From Oegoconia quadripuncta (lineage: Eukaryota > Arthropoda > Insecta > Lepidoptera > Autostichidae), in assembly GCA_949316235.1 (NCBI GenBank), contig OX438747.1, positions 31,340,101-31,404,100 of the forward strand: 64,000 nt of DNA, given 5' to 3'. The notes under the pieces were generated by a model. It did not search any database. It was not told where the DNA came from and saw only the letters and a list, made by a program, of their open reading frames with translations. Shown piece after piece: positions 52,144 to 62,242 of this stretch (positions within the stretch are counted from its first letter, which is position 1; the number at the start of each line of letters is the position of its first letter). The position numbers were made by a program, and so were the translations under genes.

Positions 52144-52195
52144 CAGTGAGTTGAAGGCCACGTTCAGTACCACATACGGCACTGCGTCCCCACAT
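52144..52195 (-). CDS. Weak candidate first exon
   Basis: On -, an ATG (52193-52195) opens M-W-G-R-S-A-V-C-G-T-E-R-G-L-Q-L-T before CTCACTG|GTAAGG, a good donor. Another frame reads DAVPYVVLNVAFNSL, also ending at the donor. The upstream DNA is repeat-free and moderately GC-rich. No second exon was found, so this is only a possibility. Confidence 0.2.
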
Positions 52196-52645
52196 GTCTA
52201 ATCTTAACTATTTGCTTCTAAGCCGAACACGATAACATAAACATCGATCTCGAGTGCGAGCCAGCCAGCACCGAATTTTAAAGTTATGAAATGCTCTCCA
52301 TTCCAGCATCAACATACTTAAACCTCTGGATGGTCATTTCCGCTAGCAACTTATAACTCGGTCGGATCCCCAACCGAGGGGAAGTTTTGTCAAGTGTCGC
52401 TGGGATCTCTAATAAGCATACAAATGGGGAGTTTTAGAAAAGTTTCCGCTAATCACTGTTTTCTTAAACGTTGGACAGGGACAAGGCGAGCGAGGGAGAT
52501 AGTTGATCTTTGTTCTTGAAAATGTCCTGTAAAAACAAGAGATTATTTATTTAGGGGGAAATTAAAACGGCTGTAATTCCGTCAAATACTTATGAAGGTT
52601 CCGGGTTCGATTACCAGCATGGGACATGTACATGTCTAGTACATG

Positions 52646-53883
52646 GGGCACACTAAAAGTTTTGCACTTCTAGCTAATCGGAACTATTTGAATTTCGAAT
52701 GTCATATTTTTTGAAACGACTTGCAATCTTCTTAGTAATAAAAAAAATGTCGGGAAATCATTTGCCAATTGTTTTTATCACACATCAAAGTTCTACGTAC
52801 GCACAGAAAATGGAATTAAGTCGAAAAGATTTTATAGCGATGATTTCTTATGATTTTAAAAGTTCTCTCTCTCCGCAAGACTGTGCCGCTCGTCTTCAAA
52901 ATGCTTTTGGGAGAGAAGCACCTTATTTGAGCACCGTGAGGCGATGGTTTGCTGAATTTGAGAGAGGTCGGGTTTCTTTACATGACGAATTTGGTGAAGG
53001 GCGGTCAAGTTTCGTCAACTGCCGTCAACGAAAATAATGTGGCTACTGTTAAGCGGCTAATTGTAGAAAACCCGCGGATTACCTATGAGACAATTCGAGG
53101 GCTATTGGGGATTCGTATGAGCCAAATACAGAAAATTACACAAAGAATTAAAAGTTCGGAAACTTTGTTGGATCCCTCATGAACAGACAGCGGAGCAGAA
53201 GCGGGCTCGTGTGGAATGGTGCTCACAGATGCTACTGAAGTATGACTACGGACATTCTAATGCTGTATATGACATTGTCACAGGAGACGAAACGTGCATT
53301 TATTGTTTTGAACCCGAAAAAAAAACAGGAATCCTGTGAGTGGGTGCTTAAAAATGAGAACAGGCCAACAAAAGTGAGGCAGGCGAGAAACGTTGGTAAA
53401 AAAATAGTTGCGTTTTTTTTCTCAGCTACGGGTCCCATCTGCACAATTCCACTTGAAGATCAAAAGAGTGTTAATGCCGACTACCACACCGAAAGACGAC
53501 CAAAAAGCCGCGTTCACCTACATCATGACAACGCTTCTTCACACACGGCCAACAAAACAAAGTCATTTTTAGCTTTCGAAAAAGTACAACTCGTCACCCA
53601 TCCTGCACATAGCGACCTAGCACCCTGTGATTTCTGTATTTTCCCCAAAATCAAAGATTTTGATGAGAAGTTTCACTTTTACCAACTCCGAAGTGGCAGT
53701 GATAGCGTTCAATCAGCACATAGAAAACATGCCTTCACATCTGTGGTCCTCCTGTTTTAAAAAAATGGTTAGATCGCATAAAAAAATAGTTAATATGTAA
53801 ACGAGAGTATTTTGAAAAGCAATAAATATTTATTGGTTATAACATGTTGTTTTTTTAAGTTACGCAAAACTTTTAGTGTGACC
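52646..53883 (+). mobile_element. Mariner transposon, inactive
   Basis: Terminal inverted repeats GG(G/T)CACACTAAAAGTTTTGC: left from 52646, right ending at 53883. TA follows on the right (53884-53885); the left flank is TG, probably a mutated TA. At 1238 bp it is close to the usual 1.3 kb. The interior is a broken transposase gene. Confidence 0.85.
52810..53760 (+). pseudogene. Mariner transposase, frameshifted
   Basis: A cut-and-paste transposase of the IS630-Tc1-mariner superfamily. The N-terminal helix-turn-helix region is seen as M-E-L-S-R-K-D-F...DCAARL, then TVRRWFAEF. The frame changes near 53010 and again near 53170. The catalytic part in the last frame shows the first Asp in TGDETCIY, the second in HHDNASSHTA and the third in HSDLAPCDF, the D,D(34)D pattern of mariners, all present. 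Part of the region between the second shift and the first Asp is compressed, and the C-terminus is degraded. With at least two frameshifts the copy cannot make a functional enzyme. Confidence 0.87.
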
Positions 53884-53919
53884 TACGTACTCTAATTCTT
53901 GTTCCTGCTTTAATAAAAA

Positions 53920-54062
53920 TGGAAATCAGATGGTTGATAAGCCGTTTCTTTTTGTACATATAATAAATGTAAATTGGTTACACAAATCTGTGTTCATCAT
54001 ACCCAGGATTCGAACCCTTGAGCTGTAGATATAGTACTCACACTAATAGCATGACAGGAGCG
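53920..54062 (-). mobile_element. SINE-1-like copy, strongly decayed
   Basis: TCAGATGGTTGATAAGCC, TCTGTGTTCATCATACCCAG and GATTCGAACCCTTGAGC are recognisable pieces of SINE-1 on -. Confidence 0.55.
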
Positions 54063-54076
54063 ATAAACATTTATGA

Positions 54077-54350
54077 TTGGCTGATATGAATGATGAGTGG
54101 GAGTCTACCACTGTACGTTTCTCAAGAAATTTCTTGCCACGTACGACCACCCTGTGGAACGGACTTCCGGCAGCGGTATTCCCGAACGAGTACGACATTG
54201 GAACCTTCAAGAAGCGAGCCTACACCTTCCTCAAAGGCCGGCAACGCATCTGTGACCCTTTTGGTGTTGCGGGTGTCCATGGGCGGCGGTGATTACTTTC
54301 CATCAGGTGACCCGCATGCTCGTTTGCCGCTCTCTCATATAAAAAAAAAT
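54077..54350 (+). mobile_element. LINE-F 3' end
   Basis: Encodes [20 protein letters not shown] and [19 protein letters not shown] up to GVHGRR and TGA, the C-terminus of a CR1/Jockey-type ORF2. A 60-bp UTR and poly-A follow. Nearly identical to 63550-63812. Confidence 0.83.
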
Positions 54351-54759
54351 AAAAATGTTTAGATAATTATTTGTCCTGCTGGTTCGCTTGGATGAAATAT
54401 ACAACAATCCACTCTACTCCTATGCGCGCGCGACGATGCTATACTACAAAGGCTGGTGTAACCATTACCCCAAACTAAGGCCCGTATTTAAGAACGTTAC
54501 TCAAGCGTAGATCTGCGCTTGAGCATAGTTAGAGAGTTAGAGATTTATACATCCGCTTCATATATACATGATGTCACGACCTTTTTCCCAAATGACGTGG
54601 TCAGAGATATCCCAAACATTAGCGTCTGGGTGTTCCAAATATAAAAAGTTTAATGCTTCAAACAAAATCCATGGTTCAGCTTTCGAAATTCGAAATAGAC
54701 ACGTGACAAGAGGCGAGTTCATCGCCCATAAAACGTGCAAGTCTTTTCAGTGTCAAGTC
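54351..54759. other. Spacer with a possible Harbinger end and a dispersed repeat
   Basis: At 54477 CTAAGGCCCGTATTTAAG resembles the MITE-1 terminus with its TAA target. 54570-54615 is the short repeat GTCACGACCTTTTTCCC...GTCAGAGATATCCC. No gene was identified. Confidence 0.45.
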
Positions 54760-54850
54760 ATAGCAAGGTTCCACCTTCAGCCTCATCTTCACTTAACATC
54801 AGGTGTGATTGAGGTCAAGTACCAATCCGTTGTACATAAAATAAAGTCCC
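54760..54850 (+). mobile_element. SINE-2 3' fragment
   Basis: GGTTCCACCTTCAGCCTCATC through AATCCGTTGTACATAAAATAA. Confidence 0.8.
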
Positions 54851-56054
54851 TTAGTCGTCCTTTATGACATCCCCGGGAAGAGACAGGTTGGTTCTTTGTT
54901 CTTGTGTTGTTTTTTCTTCTCTTCTTTGTTCTTCTGTTTACGTGCCGATACCACACAGTTCTACAGGAATTCGACAAGTTAGGAAAGTATGTTTTATATA
55001 TTTTCTAACCCATTACTATTCCCCCCTCATCCCTCCCCGTACGCGTCACAGAGACAGGGATAAAGATCAACAGGAATCACACGCGACAACGGTTTCAATT
55101 TCACGTTTCAAATGATTGTAGCAAAGGAAATAATAATGTGGATAAGACTGCTTGAGATTACTAACTTTGTATTTGTTTTTGCTTCGTTTCTAAGTTTTTT
55201 ATTTTTTTTAAATGAAATTGAATGCTTACCATGTCAGTGTATATTAATAAAATTTTAACATAATATATAAACATAACATTTTAACAGTTACTCAGGTTAT
55301 GCCTTTACAAACTTTAGGAAAAAACAGGAACTTTACAAATTCACAAATAATTATATTATAGCTAGATTTGTATGAAATTGTTTGATATTAATTTAATTAA
55401 TCAAATCAGGTGTTATCTTGCTGAAATTCATTATTATATAACATATGACTTACAAAATATCTTGTACTTTATTCCAGCAACAATGCTGTAGTTGCCCTAC
55501 CTCCTCGTTTAATTCTGTTATAGAAAAGAAAAGTCGCTTGTGCCCGAAAGAATATCCACATTAAGTCTAACGTACAAAAGAAAATAATCTGGAAAGAAAG
55601 AAATGATTCAATCTTGTATATTTAAGAGTTCCCTTCCTCTTTGATAACTGCCCCGGAAAATTCTGCATTTGAAATTAGACATTCCCTTCTGTTTTAACAA
55701 TGAGATGGGAGAAAAAAAGAATACTTTTCCAATTATTTGAATAATAAATAGCTAACGGAATTTAGTAACAAGAGAAAGAAAATTAATCGTTCTTTCTCTG
55801 GAACAGCAAGTCAAAAGGAATGGATGTTTTCGAGATAAGGCCTAAACTAATCGTCCTCTCGGAGGACTGCAAAAGTCTGCTGGATGTGCGGGTGTTATTG
55901 CGGAGACTAGGCCACTCAAAGGCCAATTCATGTCAATAAAAAAAAAAAAAAATCAGAATCTACATATTGAAAATTAAAAATTTCAATATTGAAAATTAAA
56001 AATATTTTTTAGAATCCGTGAAATTAAAATTATAAGTAGATATTAAAAAAGTTT
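54851..56054. other. AT-rich DNA with one poly-A retroposon end
   Basis: 55835-55950 (CTAAACTAATCGTCCTCTCG, GAGGACTGCAAAAGTCTGC, GTCAATAAAAAAAAAAA) is a + strand retroposon 3' end. The rest is unclassified. Confidence 0.4.
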
Positions 56055-56384
56055 TTTTTTATGCACAACAGGTTGGTACATGACCTCAATCATACTTGAT
56101 GTTAAGTAAAGATCAGGTCGAAGGTGGAAGCGTACTGACCCGGATACCCCAACACATTTGGGGGACTGGGTATCTTATCTCTGACAACCGTAACACAACA
56201 ATGCTATTAACATTGCTACTTGGCGGCAGATTTAGATAAGATGGTGGTAGCTAGCGAGGCGGACATTTAAAATGCCCTACCACCAACCAAACCGAGTACT
56301 TAAACATGTACCCCGCTGGGGATCGAACCCGCGACCTCCGACGCGCAAACCCAATGTTGTTTACATTGAGCCACGGAGGCGGTT
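56055..56384 (-). mobile_element. SINE-2, full length
   Basis: TTTTTTTATGCACAACAGG to GAGCCACGGAGGCGGTT, with intact B box GGGGATCGAACCCGCG on +. Confidence 0.88.
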
Positions 56385-56389
56385 ATTAC

Positions 56390-56995
56390 ATAGGCGGTAT
56401 AGGTACTTCAAATATTGCATGGCATTGGTCGTGCAATGACAACCAGTGTTTAATGAATGGCCCATCCATGAAGCCTGTCACTACAACGAGTTCAATGCAC
56501 CATGGATGCCACTTTCTCACGTATAGTAGTGTGGAAGCTATCCACTCGTGCTTCCGCGAATATCCCCGATGAGATACATAAGCGAGGCAGCCGCAACAGC
56601 ATCCTGAGTGTGTTTTATGTATATTGAACGCGAAGGGTGTCAACTTTATTAAGAATATCATTAAAAGAAAAGTGAAGGGGAATAGGAAGAGAGGAAGGCC
56701 TAGAAGAATATACATAGTACACGTAGCAAAAAGTAAATGCCGTGTCGTATCAGGAAGTCAAAGAAAAGGCGGAATGTAGAGAAGTGTACTAAACTCAAAC
56801 TCCAATCATTTATTGCATTCCTTACTAGAAGTGTAGAAGGAGAAATACAACCGAATTGATAACCTCCTCCTTTTTTGGAGTCAATTAAAAATGATGGTGT
56901 GAGTTCTCCTGTAAGACGCTCGGTAGACAAGTATAATGGAGATTTCTTACATTTTGACATATTTTCATTGTCATATAACAGATTTAAAAAAATTG
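56390..56995 (+). mobile_element. Old LINE fragment (RTE-like C-terminus)
   Basis: 56640-56780 encodes RKVKGNRKRGRPRRIYIV, a basic GRPRR motif common near the end of some LINE ORF2 proteins, followed by stops. The flanking DNA on both sides is probably the same element. The clade is uncertain. Confidence 0.4.
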
Positions 56996-56999
56996 GAGC

Positions 57000-57096
57000 G
57001 TCGGTGGCTCAGCGGTTAAGACAGGCCAATGTACTAATGAGTTTTTAAATTTAGTCTAATTACTTATGAGCATATATCCGACTGCTCTTAAACGGT
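57000..57096 (+). mobile_element. SINE-3, 5' part, carrying LINE insertions
   Basis: GCGTCGGTGGCTCAGCGGTT, then a head with its B box deleted (AAGACAGGCCAATGTAC), then AATTACTTATGAGCATATATC and the site ACTGCTCTTAAACGGT ending at 57096. The normal next bases, GAAGGAAAACATCG, appear only at 58706. Confidence 0.85.
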
Positions 57097-57402
57097 CTGC
57101 TGACTGGCCACGGCAGGTTTAAGAAGCGACTGCACGCTATGTCCCTGACAGAGTCCCCGGCGTGCTACTGTGGAGACGCCACGGAGGAGGACAGGGAGCA
57201 TGCCCTATGGGTCTGCCCCCTGTATGAGGTGGAACGTCGGGAAATGCTGGCAGACATTTGGAGGTCCCTTTTTGGACCGATACACCATGGCGATCTCGTG
57301 GGGACGGAGGCGAACTACGCAAGCTTTAGAAGATACGCACACGCATGGCACAGGAAGCGGGCTCGACTCGAGTTTGAAGAACGGAACGCTTCGGAACATT
57401 AG
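57097..57402 (+). CDS. R1-like ORF2 C-terminus, element A
   Basis: The frame is open from the element edge: L-L-T-G-H-G-R-F-K-K-R-L-H, then SPACYCGDATEEDREHALWV and a stop. This is the zinc-finger-like end of R1-clade ORF2 proteins, with TGHG and C-x-C...H-x4-C (CYCG...EHALWVC). No start, no RT or endonuclease domain, so not functional. It is only about a third identical to element B by eye, so the two belong to different subfamilies. Confidence 0.78.
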   Translation: MLTGHGRFKKRLHAMSLTESPACYCGDATEEDREHALWVCPLYEVERREMLADIWRSLFGPIHHGDLVGTEANYASFRRYAHAWHRKRARLEFEERNASEH

Positions 57403-57618
57403 ATCTGCAGTCCGGGGGTGAAGCAGCCGTATTAGTGACGTCAAGCCCCAGAATGGGGAGAATTGGCCATAGGGACAAGGAGAAAGATTTAAATAATTTG
57501 TCGAGAGTCAAGAAGTGTGCTACCGGGAAAGAGCCACGAGCAAGTACCGGACACATCTCTCAACGATTCGGCCCGTATAACCAAGATGGTTGATGGGGCC
57601 ATGGGAAGGTGGAGGGTT
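57097..57618 (+). mobile_element. R1-clade LINE remnant A in SINE-3
   Basis: 522 bp, starting in the ORF2 C-terminal region and ending GGAAGGTGGAGGGT without poly-A. TGCTCTTAAACGGT stands before it (57083-57096) and after it (57619-57632). The 14-bp duplication equals the length known for R1 of the silkworm. The copy is 5'-truncated. Confidence 0.82.
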
Positions 57619-57632
57619 TGCTCTTAAACGGT

Positions 57633-58691
57633 ATATACTCTCCGCATCATATACAAGGCCACCTATTTGGCCAGTATGTGCTATGGGGCGCCGTCCTGGG
57701 TGGACAGGGCTACTATGGTTGCCGTTCGTCGTCGCTTACTCCAGAGTCAGAGGATAGCATTGCTATTCCTCTGCAAAGCCTACCGAACCACCAGTACAGA
57801 GGCTCTCCCAGTATTGGCAGGGGTATGGCCAATTGACCTGGAAATTCAAGCGCGCGTCGCCAACCACTTCCGTTCTCGTGGTCTAGCGTGGACCGACTTT
57901 AACATAGGCGACAAGTCCCGTGTGTCTCGTCTGTTTTGCGGGACTTGTGCTGAAGTGGAGGACCAACTTATGACCGATTGGCAGACCAGGTGGGACTGCT
58001 CAGAGAAGGGGAGACAGTTGTACAGGTTCTTTCCTGACACAAGGGACCGCATGGTAAAGGGGTGGTTAGATATTGACCATTGCACGTCTCAGTTCCTAAC
58101 GGGTCATGGAAACTTTAAAAGTAAACTGTTCTCGATGGCTCTGGCCGAATCTCCTGATTGTGAATGTGGAGATGGAGAACAATCGGCTCATCATATCTTA
58201 TGGGAATGCGAAAATTGGAGTAAGGAGCGCGAACTCATGCTTGACGACCTAAATTCAGAAATCCGTCCGGTATTCTACGGCGATCTGGTTTTAAACAGAC
58301 ACAACTTCCGAGCTTTCAAGCGTTTTTGCCATTCGTATTACTGGCACTATTACTCGCGGTAGCCTTAACTGCTACCGCCACGCTCACTGCATCTAGGCGC
58401 AGTCCGTGGTGTATACGAAAGCAGGAGGCCGAACTTCACTCGCCCTACTTCCCCACAGGGATGGCCCTAGTGCCATGTTGCATTTCATGGGCTACACTCC
58501 CATTTGCCAAGGGGGGAAGTGGGAAACCTTTTTCTTACTTACACACCCTATTTCTTTCTTTAATTAGCCTGGGGTCCAAGGTAGCAATAGAGTCACGTAG
58601 GGCACCGTCTACCTTCAGTAGGCGCCGTGTCGAGTACCACTGTCGATCCTAGTTTATAGGAGTTACAGTGGGAGGAGTGTGGAGGTGGGAT
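57633..58691 (+). mobile_element. R1-clade LINE remnant B in SINE-3
   Basis: 1059 bp, 5'-truncated in ORF2, with a long 3' UTR ending GGAGTGTGGAGGTGGGAT and no poly-A. It is bounded by TGCTCTTAAACGGT at 57619-57632 and 58692-58705. The GGAGG-rich last bases resemble those of element A. Confidence 0.82.
57634..58362 (+). CDS. R1-like ORF2 C-terminal third, element B
   Basis: The frame is open from the element edge: Y-T-L-R-I-I-Y-K-A-T-Y-L-A-S, then YGAPSW, LCKAYRTTSTEALPVLAGV and PIDLEI. This is the conserved post-RT region of R1/TRAS-type ORF2, where alignments show Y-R-T-x-S and A-G-x-x-P-I. The end has FLTGHGNFKSKL and the zinc finger CECGDGEQSAHHILWEC (C-x-C...H-x4-C), then a stop. Uninterrupted for 242 codons, which suggests a fairly recent insertion. 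The catalytic RT motifs and the endonuclease that would choose the target are not in this copy. Confidence 0.82.
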   Translation, partial: YTLRIIYKATYLASMCYGAPSWVDRATMVAVRRRLLQSQRIALLFLCKAYRTTSTEALPVLAGVWPIDLEIQARVANHFRSRGLAWTDFNIGDKSRVSRLFCGTCAEVEDQLMTDWQTRWDCSEKGRQLYRFFPDTRDRMVKGWLDIDHCTSQFLTGHGNFKSKLFSMALAESPDCECGDGEQSAHHILWECENWSKERELMLDDLNSEIRPVFYGDLVLNRHNFRAFKRFCHSYYWHYYSR

Positions 58692-58880
58692 TGCTCTTAA
58701 ACGGTGAAGGAAAACATCGTACGGAAACCTGCATGCCTGAAAAATAAAAATTCAAAGGCATCTGAAGTCCGCAACCCGCATTGGGCCAGCGTGTTGGACT
58801 ACGGCCCATACTCCCTCATTATACGAGGGAATTAGGCCTATGTCCTTGCAGTGGGATGTTTACGGGCTGATGATGATGAT
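58692..58880 (+). mobile_element. SINE-3, 3' part after the LINE insertions
   Basis: Target repeat TGCTCTTAAACGGT, then GAAGGAAAACATCGTACGG, AATAAAAATTCAAAGGC, CGCATTGGGCCAGCGTG and the end GGGCTGATGATGATGATG. It continues the SINE exactly where 57096 stops. Confidence 0.87.
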
Positions 58881-58933
58881 GATCACAGATTTAGCAGTCC
58901 TGTTGTTGGAGAGTTATTACACGGGTAATATTA

Positions 58934-59335
58934 GGTCCTTACTATGAAATTGGCGTTTTGTATGAAGAATTTCATTAAGACTGTTTTCTCCATACAAACA
59001 TTTTTGATTTTTTTTTGGGAACGGCAAAACCAAATTTAGGTAAAGTTTGTGTGTATTATCGGATAACATTAAGTTTAGTATAGGCAGCGTTAATTTTTAA
59101 AAGTAACCGCTTTATAAAAGTTTCAGCTAATCTAAGAAATGATTATGGGAAGCACATGAAAAGAGCTCTGTTCAAATTTTTTTTTATTATGTCATTTAGC
59201 CCAGATATTAAAAATATTTCATGTGAAACCTTGAAATAATATTCCATTTTCCAAATAAAAAACAAATTTGGATATAGCTTTGAATTGGTACATATGATTA
59301 ACGAAGAAAAAAACTCCTGTTTCATAGGTAAAGAT
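58934..59335. mobile_element. MITE-2, full length
   Basis: GGTCCTTACTATGAAATTGG to CCTGTTTCATAGGTAAAGA. TTA stands before it. The right end has a few substitutions and runs close to the palindrome at 59350. Confidence 0.8.
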
Positions 59336-59349
59336 CGGCAGTAAGTTTT

Positions 59350-60046
59350 GATCCCATCAAAAACAATACTTGTCAAAAAAACCAAGTCTCGCAACTCAGT
59401 TGTTCTGCGGTAAAAAGTTGTGAAATCCATGTAATACCAAGTCGGTTGTTAATTTATTCAGTCTCTACTTAAGCGACTTTCTGTCTTAATACGTCCAGTC
59501 TCTAAGACCACGATCGTGGTCCATAACAATTGAAAATCAATTGTGTCTGGAATCTCCGTACTCGAAGCATTAAGTTGTTACGTAATAATTAACAGCATCT
59601 TATAGTGACGCATATCAATATTAACATTCTTTAATGTTTTATATAAATATATCGAGACTTGGCCATCGCACTAAATAATTGAATTTACATGTGTTTTCAG
59701 GCGATTGAATTTACACGTATTTTCAGGCGATGGCCAAGTCTCAATATATTTATATAAAACATTAAAGAATTTTAATATTGATATGCGTCACTATAAGATG
59801 CTGTTAATTATTACGTAACAACTTAATGCTTCGAGTACGGAGATTCCAGACACAATTGATTTTCAATTGTTATGGACCACGATCGTGGTCTTAGAGACTG
59901 GACGTATTAAGACAGAAAGTCGCTTAAGTAGAGACTGAATAAATTAACAACCGACTTGGTATTACATGGATTTCACAACTTTTTACCGCAGAACAACTGA
60001 GTTGCGAGACTTGGTTTTTTTGACAAGTATTGTTTTTGATGGGATC
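59350..60046. mobile_element. 697-bp palindrome with 320-bp arms
   Basis: GATCCCATCAAAAACAATAC at the left and GTATTGTTTTTGATGGGATC at the right. The arms 59350-59669 and 59727-60046 have equal length and are almost exact complements (about one difference per 40 bp by eye). The 57-bp centre consists mainly of two direct copies of 26 bp (ATTGAATTTACATGTGTTTT type). No long coding frame. It could be a hairpin-type MITE or an inverted duplication of part of the neighbouring repeat. Confidence 0.87.
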
Positions 60047-60780
60047 TCATTTCTTTTTGTATTTTGTAGACAGTTCTACTTTTTTCCTTTTCGGTACCTT
60101 CTACTTATTGTATATATGTATATCTACCAGCAACGAATTTTTTTAAAGCCCTCTCTCTGACTTATGAACTTTTCTTATTTTTGTAGGTAGCCTTCCGTTT
60201 TCTCTTTTCCGGTACTACTTCTTGAGCTTCAGCTACAGTTTTTCTATGAGCCCACTCCCTGTCTCTATGGGTTTTTCTGGGAGGCTTTGATGTTACAATT
60301 TTTGCCGTAAAATAATAAAACATCGTTACGAATAAAGCCAATATTGAAAAATTTAATTAACTGAAGACTTGGCTGTATGGGCTTAATTTTCTTTGCTGTC
60401 TTTTCTAGATTTTTTAGTTTTTCCTTGATTCATATACCAAACACTACTTATATTCCAAATTTGAAGCTTCTAGGTCTGCTAGAAGTGCCTTAGAATTTTG
60501 ATGATCGGTGAGTCAGTGAGTGACAAAATTAAGAAATTTGACCCGTTATAATTCTTAAAAATACTGGTTCAAATTGAATGAAATTTTAAATATACGTGTC
60601 TTTATAATGCCTGCATAGTTACTGAAAATTTCAGTCTTCTATTTTTATCCACAACGAAGTTACAGGGGGTCGAAAATGGTCTGAATTGCTTCGAGAAAAG
60701 GATGGTACGGCCGTGACGCTTTTTTGCTCGACTTGGTGAGGGCACGGCCGTGCCCCCAGAACGTTGGTACAAATGTTTAT
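60047..60780. other. Unclassified repeat-like DNA beside the palindrome
   Basis: Pyrimidine-rich (TTTTTCCTTTTCGGTACC), then GGTGAGTCAGTGAGTGAC at 60507, a motif I associate with a common moth repeat, and GC-rich GGGCACGGCCGTGCCCCC near 60740, itself a palindrome. It may form one element with 59350-60046. Confidence 0.4.
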
Positions 60781-60914
60781 TCAATTGTTAAGGAATTATT
60801 AATTGTTTATATCTCTGTTTGTATTTGTTGAAGTTGTATGGAAATTATTGGTTTATATATTTTTGTTCATTATTTGTTAAGAGGGTTCATCCCACATGGA
60901 ATTCCTTACAAATC

Positions 60915-61340
60915 AAATGAAATCAAAAATGCTTTATTTTGTAGGTACACAGGGTACACTTAAAATAGTCAGATTTTACATTTTCAAAGCTACTGCTTAT
61001 TCAAAAGGCAATTTTCCCCTGAGAAGAACAAGCAAGAAACTCGAGAGGTTGCTCTTTAAAAAAAAACTTTTTACATTACAAAATTATTAATTATTATTTT
61101 ATATTATAATATTTCATTATTAGTTGTGAAATAGCCTGGTTAAGCGAACGGGCTGGTTATGTCCATGAATGTTTATCATCTAAATAATCTGATATTTCAT
61201 AACATGCTTTCTTAATAAGTTTCTGTTTTATAGTATCTTTAAATTTATTGAAAGGAAGATTTTGTATATCAACAGGAACATTGTTGAAATTCATTTATAT
61301 ATCTATATTCTGTCACTATTTTTCTAAAACGATTCTAGAT
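60915..61340 (-). mobile_element. LINE-G 3' end, reference copy
   Basis: AAATCAAAAATGCTTTATTTTG, ACAGGGTACACTTAAAATAG, CCCTGAGAAGAACAAGCAAG, GAAACTCGAGAGGTTGCTC and, further, AATAGCCTGGTTAAGCGAACG and ATGTTTATCATCTAAATAATC, all complements of the + copies at 31040-31545 and 43500-43742. Confidence 0.75.
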
Positions 61341-61764
61341 TTTTCTCCTCGCATGCATTAAGTTTTCGTAAATATAATGCAACGTAAATGTATCGCACCT
61401 AAGTCAGTGACCCGCGACTACCGACTACGCGACGCCTTCTACATCAGTTTTCTCCTCGCATGCATTAAGTTTTCGTAAATATAATGCAACATAAATGTAT
61501 CGCACCTAAGTCAGTGACCCGCGACTACCGACTACGCGACGCCTTCTCATCAGTTTTCTCCTCGCATGCATTAAGTTTTCGTAAATATAATGCAACGTAA
61601 ATGTATCGCACCTAAGTCAGTGACCCGCGACTACCGACTACGCGACGCCTTCTACATCAGTTTTCTCCTCGCATGCATTAAGTTTTCGTAAATATAATGC
61701 AATGTAAATGTATCGCAACTAAGTCAGTGCTCCGCGACTACTCCCCCGCCCTCTACATCAGTTA
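61341..61764. repeat. 107-bp tandem array, four units
   Basis: Units begin TTTTCTCCTCGCATGCATTAAG at 61341, 61448, 61554 and 61661. The first three are nearly identical; the fourth is diverged at its end (GCTCCGCGACTACTCCCCCG). It stands where LINE-G continues and probably amplified from that LINE; compare 13185-13215. Confidence 0.92.
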
Positions 61765-61959
61765 TGAATATTACATTCCTGCTAACACATGTGCCGACTT
61801 AATATCTTTTTTTGCAATTTTCCCTCCTAAGGGTTCCACTGGATATTGCCGTGCGGCCTATATTTAGGGGACAGTGAAATATAAATAACTATTATAACAA
61901 GGAAAGTTGCTTCAAATGTCCGGGTCTGATTGTAGAGCTTTCAAACATACTATAATATA

Positions 61960-62010
61960 ATAATAATAAATAATTATCCTTAAAACATACACACAGCGCC
62001 ATCTAGAAAG
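61960..62010 (-). mobile_element. SINE-1 3' tip
   Basis: A (TAA)n tail on +, then ACACACAGCGCCATCTAG, the extreme 3' end of SINE-1. Confidence 0.7.
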
Positions 62011-62242
62011 CCATCTTTGTATCGAATGTGTGCATTATGTAATAGTACGAGAATCCAGATTGATATATTTTCAGGAACAATCGCCTCCACTAAGAAAGTT
62101 ATCTATGGTTGTATATGTATTAAAGATTAATCATCCTTAATACATATACATCATTTTGTTCAACAATTATAAATAGGTCTTTCTGTATCGTTTTAGTGAT
62201 TTAGTTAATAGCCTATTTAATAACTTTTCCCAACCTAAATTA

